Source of the DNA: Falciphora oryzae
Taxonomy: Eukaryota > Ascomycota > Sordariomycetes > Magnaporthales > Magnaporthaceae
DNA length: 60,921 nucleotides
Direction: 5' to 3'
Assembly: GCA_000733355.1 (NCBI GenBank)
Contig: JNVV01000064.1
Coordinates: 70,384-131,304, forward strand
Under the pieces are notes generated by a model. The model was given only the letters and a program-made list of their open reading frames with translations, was not told the origin of the DNA and searched no databases. The translations under genes were made by a program, and so were the position numbers. Shown one piece after another: positions 57,300-60,921 of the stretch (position 1 is its first letter; every line of letters starts with the position of its first letter).

Positions 57300-60200
57300 C
57301 AACCATCGACTATCGCTGCCAACCGGACCAGAAGGCCCCTAACGGATAGGGAACTTGCAAGGCCGATCCTCCGTATGTATATACGGGCAAAGGGATCGAA
57401 GGAGATACCTGTTCGGGTCCTTTTGGACGGAGGCAGCGATACGAAGGTTATTTCGGACAAAATAGCCAAGCAGCTTCCAGGGCATTTGGTTGACAGAGCT
57501 ATTCCCCGCATTATGACTACCTTTTCAGGGGCGGTCGAACTAAGGGCCGGAAAGCAACTAGTGGTCGACGTTACCTTCCGGCACAAAACGCACTATTTTA
57601 CGGAAACGTTCGAAGTTAGTCCTACGGATCCAGATTGCGACGTTATCCTACCCTTCGCATGGCAAAGGCAACACCCACCGTTGGGTTTATTGGATCGCGA
57701 CCTTCGGGATATCCGCATGGATTCGGACAAGTGCCGGAAGTGCAATAAGCCCCGGGCCCGGAAGCCACAGGATTTACGGCCCTTAAAAGGCTTACGCCTT
57801 CGGGAGGATATGAAAACGGTCGAACCCGCAGTTATTGCAGCCATTAAGTACAGGCATGGTATTCCTTCCCCTGAGGAAGTGGCCAGAGCAGATTCGGACG
57901 GCTTCGAATCGGTACCAGAGGAGTTTAGGGAGTTTTTTCCTATTATGACGGAAGCGGCCGCTACCCGTTTTCCCGATCATTAGCCTTGGGACTACGAAAT
58001 TCACCTAAAGGAAGGAGCCTAATTAACCTATGGCCCCCTATACCAAATGAGCCAAAGGGAGCTGGACGTTTTAAAACCTTGGCTGGAAAAGCATATGCGA
58101 ACCGGCAAGGTTAGGCCATGCAAAACTGCCAACAGTTCGCCCCTTATGTTCGCACAAAAGAAAGACCCCCTCGATCCCTTAAGAGTAGTGGTCGACTATA
58201 GGGACGTTAACGCCAAAACGATCCCGATTCGGTGCCCCATCCCGCTCATTACGGAGCTCCAGGATCGATTTCGAAATGCCAAATGGATGACGAAGATCGA
58301 CTTTAAAACCGGGTTTAACCTAATTCGAATGAAAGAAGGCTACGAATGGCTTATAGCTTTTCGTTGCAAGTACGGAGTCTTCGAATTTACGGTTATGCCT
58401 ATGGGCTTTATTAACGCCCCCGCCACCTTCCAAAGCATGATGAACCATATCTTTATGGACCTTATCGATGCCGGGCTCTTTGTATATTTGGATGACCTTT
58501 TGATATACGCCGAGACCAAGGAATAATACGACGATTTGGTAAAGGAGGTGCTTTGCCGCTTTACTAAGCACAATTTGGCCGTGGCCCTTCGCAAATGCGT
58601 TTGGGGGGTGCACGAAGTCGAATTCCTTGGTTACATAATAGGACCCAATGGTATCGCAATGTCCAAGGATAAAGTGGACGCTATTGTGCAATGGGAAGCC
58701 CCCAAGTGCCTTAAGGATTCCTAATCCTTTATTGGCTTCGCCAACTTTTACAGGAGGTTTATTAAAGGGTTTTTAGGAATTGTTAGGCCTATAACGACGG
58801 CCAACGCCTTGCCCAAAAGCTAATGGCGATGGATTCCCGAGATGGACCAGGCCTTCGAGGCTCTTAAGGTCGCTTTCGTTTCGCTTCCGATACTCCGGCA
58901 TTTCGATCCGTTTTTCCCGGCGCAAGTTGAGGTAGACGTTTTGGACTTTGCCTTTGGAGGGGTACTATCCCAAAGGGACCCCGAAACCAACAAACTGCAC
59001 CCCGTTGCTTTTTATTCACGCAAAATGTCACCTGCCGAAATCAATTACGAAATTTACGATAAAGAGCTTTTAGCAGTCGTCGATTGTTTCGCTAGGTGGA
59101 GGCATTACCTCGAAGGGGCAAAGCACCGGATAGAGGTTTATACGGATCACCGGAACCTCGAATATTTCCTGACGGCCAAAGTCCTTAATCGAAGGCAAGC
59201 CAGATGGGCACAACAGCTGGCTGGTTATTGGTTTATGATCAACTACCGGCTAGGAAAGCAAAATGAAAAGGCCGATGTGCTGTCGAGATTACCCTAGCAT
59301 AAGCCTAAAAAAGGGGGGAGTGAGGATCAGCCGATTACGACGATCTTGTAAGAAAAACATTTCCCAGTAAGAATTTCGGCCCTGGAAGGACAAGGAGATA
59401 ACCCCATGGAAGAAGTTTTGCCGCAAGGAGCACCTTCTTTCCTCCTATCCCCAGGCCGGCTTTGCAGTATTCCAGTCCTAAAATGGGCTACGGAATTTAC
59501 TGACAAAGTTAAGCAAGCTGGTATATCGGATTCCGAATACCAGGGCCGCTTCCGGAAGCCCGAAAAGGGTGAAGAAGTAGAGGATGGCCTCCTTTATCAT
59601 AAGGAAAGACTGTGGGTGCCAACGGAGGCCCTGCAAAAGGAAGTCCTCGAGTCCGAACATGACACAAAAGTCGCTGGACATATGGGTATGGATAAAACCC
59701 TCGAGTTAATTACTCGGCACTTTTGGTGGCCTAATATCGAGGCAAAAGTCCGGGAATACGTGAGGGGATGCCTGGAGTGCTAACGCAATAAGGCCCCAAG
59801 GCATGCCCCTTTTGGACCCTTACAACCTATGGAGCTGCATTACCAGCCCTGGAAGACGGTGGCTATGGATTTCATTACGGACCTCCCTTTAAGCGATGGG
59901 TGCGATTCAATCTGGGTAATGGTAGACCCCTTTACCAAGATGGCGCATTTCGTCCCCCTCAAAATCGAAGGTAAAAAATCGGATAACTTTATCCGCATCT
60001 TCGCCAAAGAATACTGGCGACTGCACGGTGTGCCTCTGGATATTATCTCTGATAGAGATTCCAGATTTACGAGCCACTTGTGGAAAGATTTCCTCCGTTT
60101 GGTAGGCATTAAGCCAAGAATGAGCACTGCCTTCCATCCCCAAACGGATGGACAAACCGAAAGGCTTAACCAAAGCCTGGAGGCCTACCTTAGGTCTTTC

Positions 60201-60921
60201 GTAAATTACGAAATGACTAACTGGGTCGAGCTGTTACCTACGGCGGAATTTGCCTATAATAATACATTTTCGGCAAGTACTTCCATTACTCCCTTTTTCG
60301 CCAACTACGGGTACCACCCAGCCTCCAATAATCCCCCTCTCCCAGGACGAGTACGCAATCCAGCAAGCCAACTGTACCGGCATTGGATGACCCAGGTGCA
60401 CGAAGAAGCCAAACGACACCTCGAAAAAGCCCGGGAACGGATGAAGCATTGGGCCGATAAAAAGAGAGGCCCCTCGCCGGTCCTTACCGAAGGACAGTTC
60501 GTTATGTTGAACGCCCGGCATATAAAGACCCGTCGCCCCGCCAAGAAACTCGATGCCAAAATGCTCGGGCCCTTCCGGATCTTTAAGGTTATTTTTTTTA
60601 CGGCGGTACGATTGGCCCTGCCTAAAACCTGGAAAATCCATAACGCTTTCCACGTATCCCTCATCGAACCCTACCGCTCTGGCATTCAGGCACGACCTGA
60701 CCCTGACCAGGTATTGCGGGAGGCCCTTTCGGTTATAGGAGATTTCGTTGTAGAGAAAGTTATGGATTCCATGGATACAAGCGGGAAAGTTCGTTACCTT
60801 GTCCAGTGGGAGGATTACCCACGCAAAAAGGATTGGACGTGGGAACTTTGGGAGCATTTCGATACCGACGGATCTAAGCAGCACGTTATGGCTTTTCATC
60901 GGCTTAACCCCGACAAGCCTA
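57300..60921 (+). pseudogene. Gypsy pol region (protease, RT, RNase H, integrase, chromodomain), partial at the window end
   Basis: Same frame as gag. Protease: VLLDGGSDTKVISD (about 57417). Reverse transcriptase: VVVDYRDVNAKTIP, MTKIDFKTGF, MPMGFINAPATF, and FVYLDDLLIY with the YLDD site (about 58480). RNase [21 protein letters not shown] and [10 protein letters not shown]. Integrase: H-H-C-C finger (HDTKVAGHMGMDK...CLEC), then the DDE core with MDFITDLPLSD, IISDRDSRF, and TERLNQSLEAY. Then a GPF/Y-like module (LGPFRIFKV) and a chromodomain (RYLVQWEDYPRKKDWTWELW). Stops at 57981, 58020, 58524, 58722, 58821, 59295, 59349 and 59781 are all TAA/TAG. From 59784 to the window end the frame is open. 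Confidence 0.9.

Larger units (their letters stand above)
54307..60921 (+). mobile_element. Ty3/Gypsy chromovirus retrotransposon, 5' part, runs off the window
   Basis: Order along the element: 5' LTR (about 54307-54600), gag with zinc knuckle, protease, reverse transcriptase, RNase H, integrase and chromodomain. That pol order is Ty3/Gypsy and the terminal chromodomain makes it a chromovirus. Everything from about 54594 to the window end is in one plus-strand frame with no frameshift but with 18 in-frame stops, so the copy is inactive. The 3' LTR lies outside the window. The element sits in the same orientation as, and truncates, the STAND gene. Confidence 0.93.

Overview
The window is nuclear DNA of a filamentous ascomycete, most likely a Sordariomycete-type mould. 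The evidence is short GT-AG introns with CTAAC/CTGAC-like branch sites, GC-rich coding sequence, and fungus-specific families: UstYa-type DUF3328, fungal rhodopsin-domain membrane proteins, a CYP505 self-sufficient P450, an AA9 monooxygenase, a STAND/NACHT protein and a Ty3/Gypsy chromovirus carrying repeat-induced-point-mutation-like stops. I cannot name the species.

Positions 1-11 kb hold conserved genes: an intron-containing tRNA-Ser(GCU), a HAUS6-like augmin subunit, mitochondrial ribosomal protein bS21m, an RBM25-like splicing factor, a rhodopsin-domain membrane protein whose structure is disturbed by an 18-T run, and a crotonase ending in the peroxisomal signal SKL. From 11 to 25 kb every gene is on the minus strand: two unrecognised proteins, a UstYa-type protein, a medium-chain dehydrogenase/reductase, a Zn2Cys6 transcription factor and a fused P450-reductase of the CYP505 type. 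The last four may form a small oxidative cluster, but no backbone enzyme or precursor peptide is visible. From 28 to 36 kb lie glutamine synthetase (with a GC-AG intron and 2.9-kb gene-free flanks), a GPI-anchored Cys-rich wall protein and a class I alpha-mannosidase.

Positions 36-40 kb are a small ankyrin-repeat family: two intact minus-strand genes and, between them, a ~29-codon relic of a third copy. The relic is cut exactly at the edge of a 251-bp miniature element with PIF/Harbinger-like termini and TAA target duplications. Positions 40-48 kb carry a secreted PL26-like rhamnogalacturonan lyase, a second rhodopsin-domain gene and a secreted AA9 LPMO, followed by a 268-base assembly gap.

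Positions 49-61 kb are the most striking. One STAND/NACHT-ankyrin gene has been hit three times: a +1 G in a G run, a 464-bp inverted-repeat element with a perfect 8-bp target duplication, and a Ty3/Gypsy chromovirus that cuts off its 3' end and runs out of the window. Precise removal of the 464-bp element and one target copy leaves the host frame open, so the event looks recent. The Gypsy copy keeps one reading frame for about 6.3 kb with no frameshift but 18 in-frame stops. Seventeen of these are TAA or TAG, the pattern expected from C-to-T changes at CAA/CAG. The single TGA sits exactly at the gag/protease border.

Intron boundaries were read by eye from splice signals and reading frame. 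No alignment or database search was possible.
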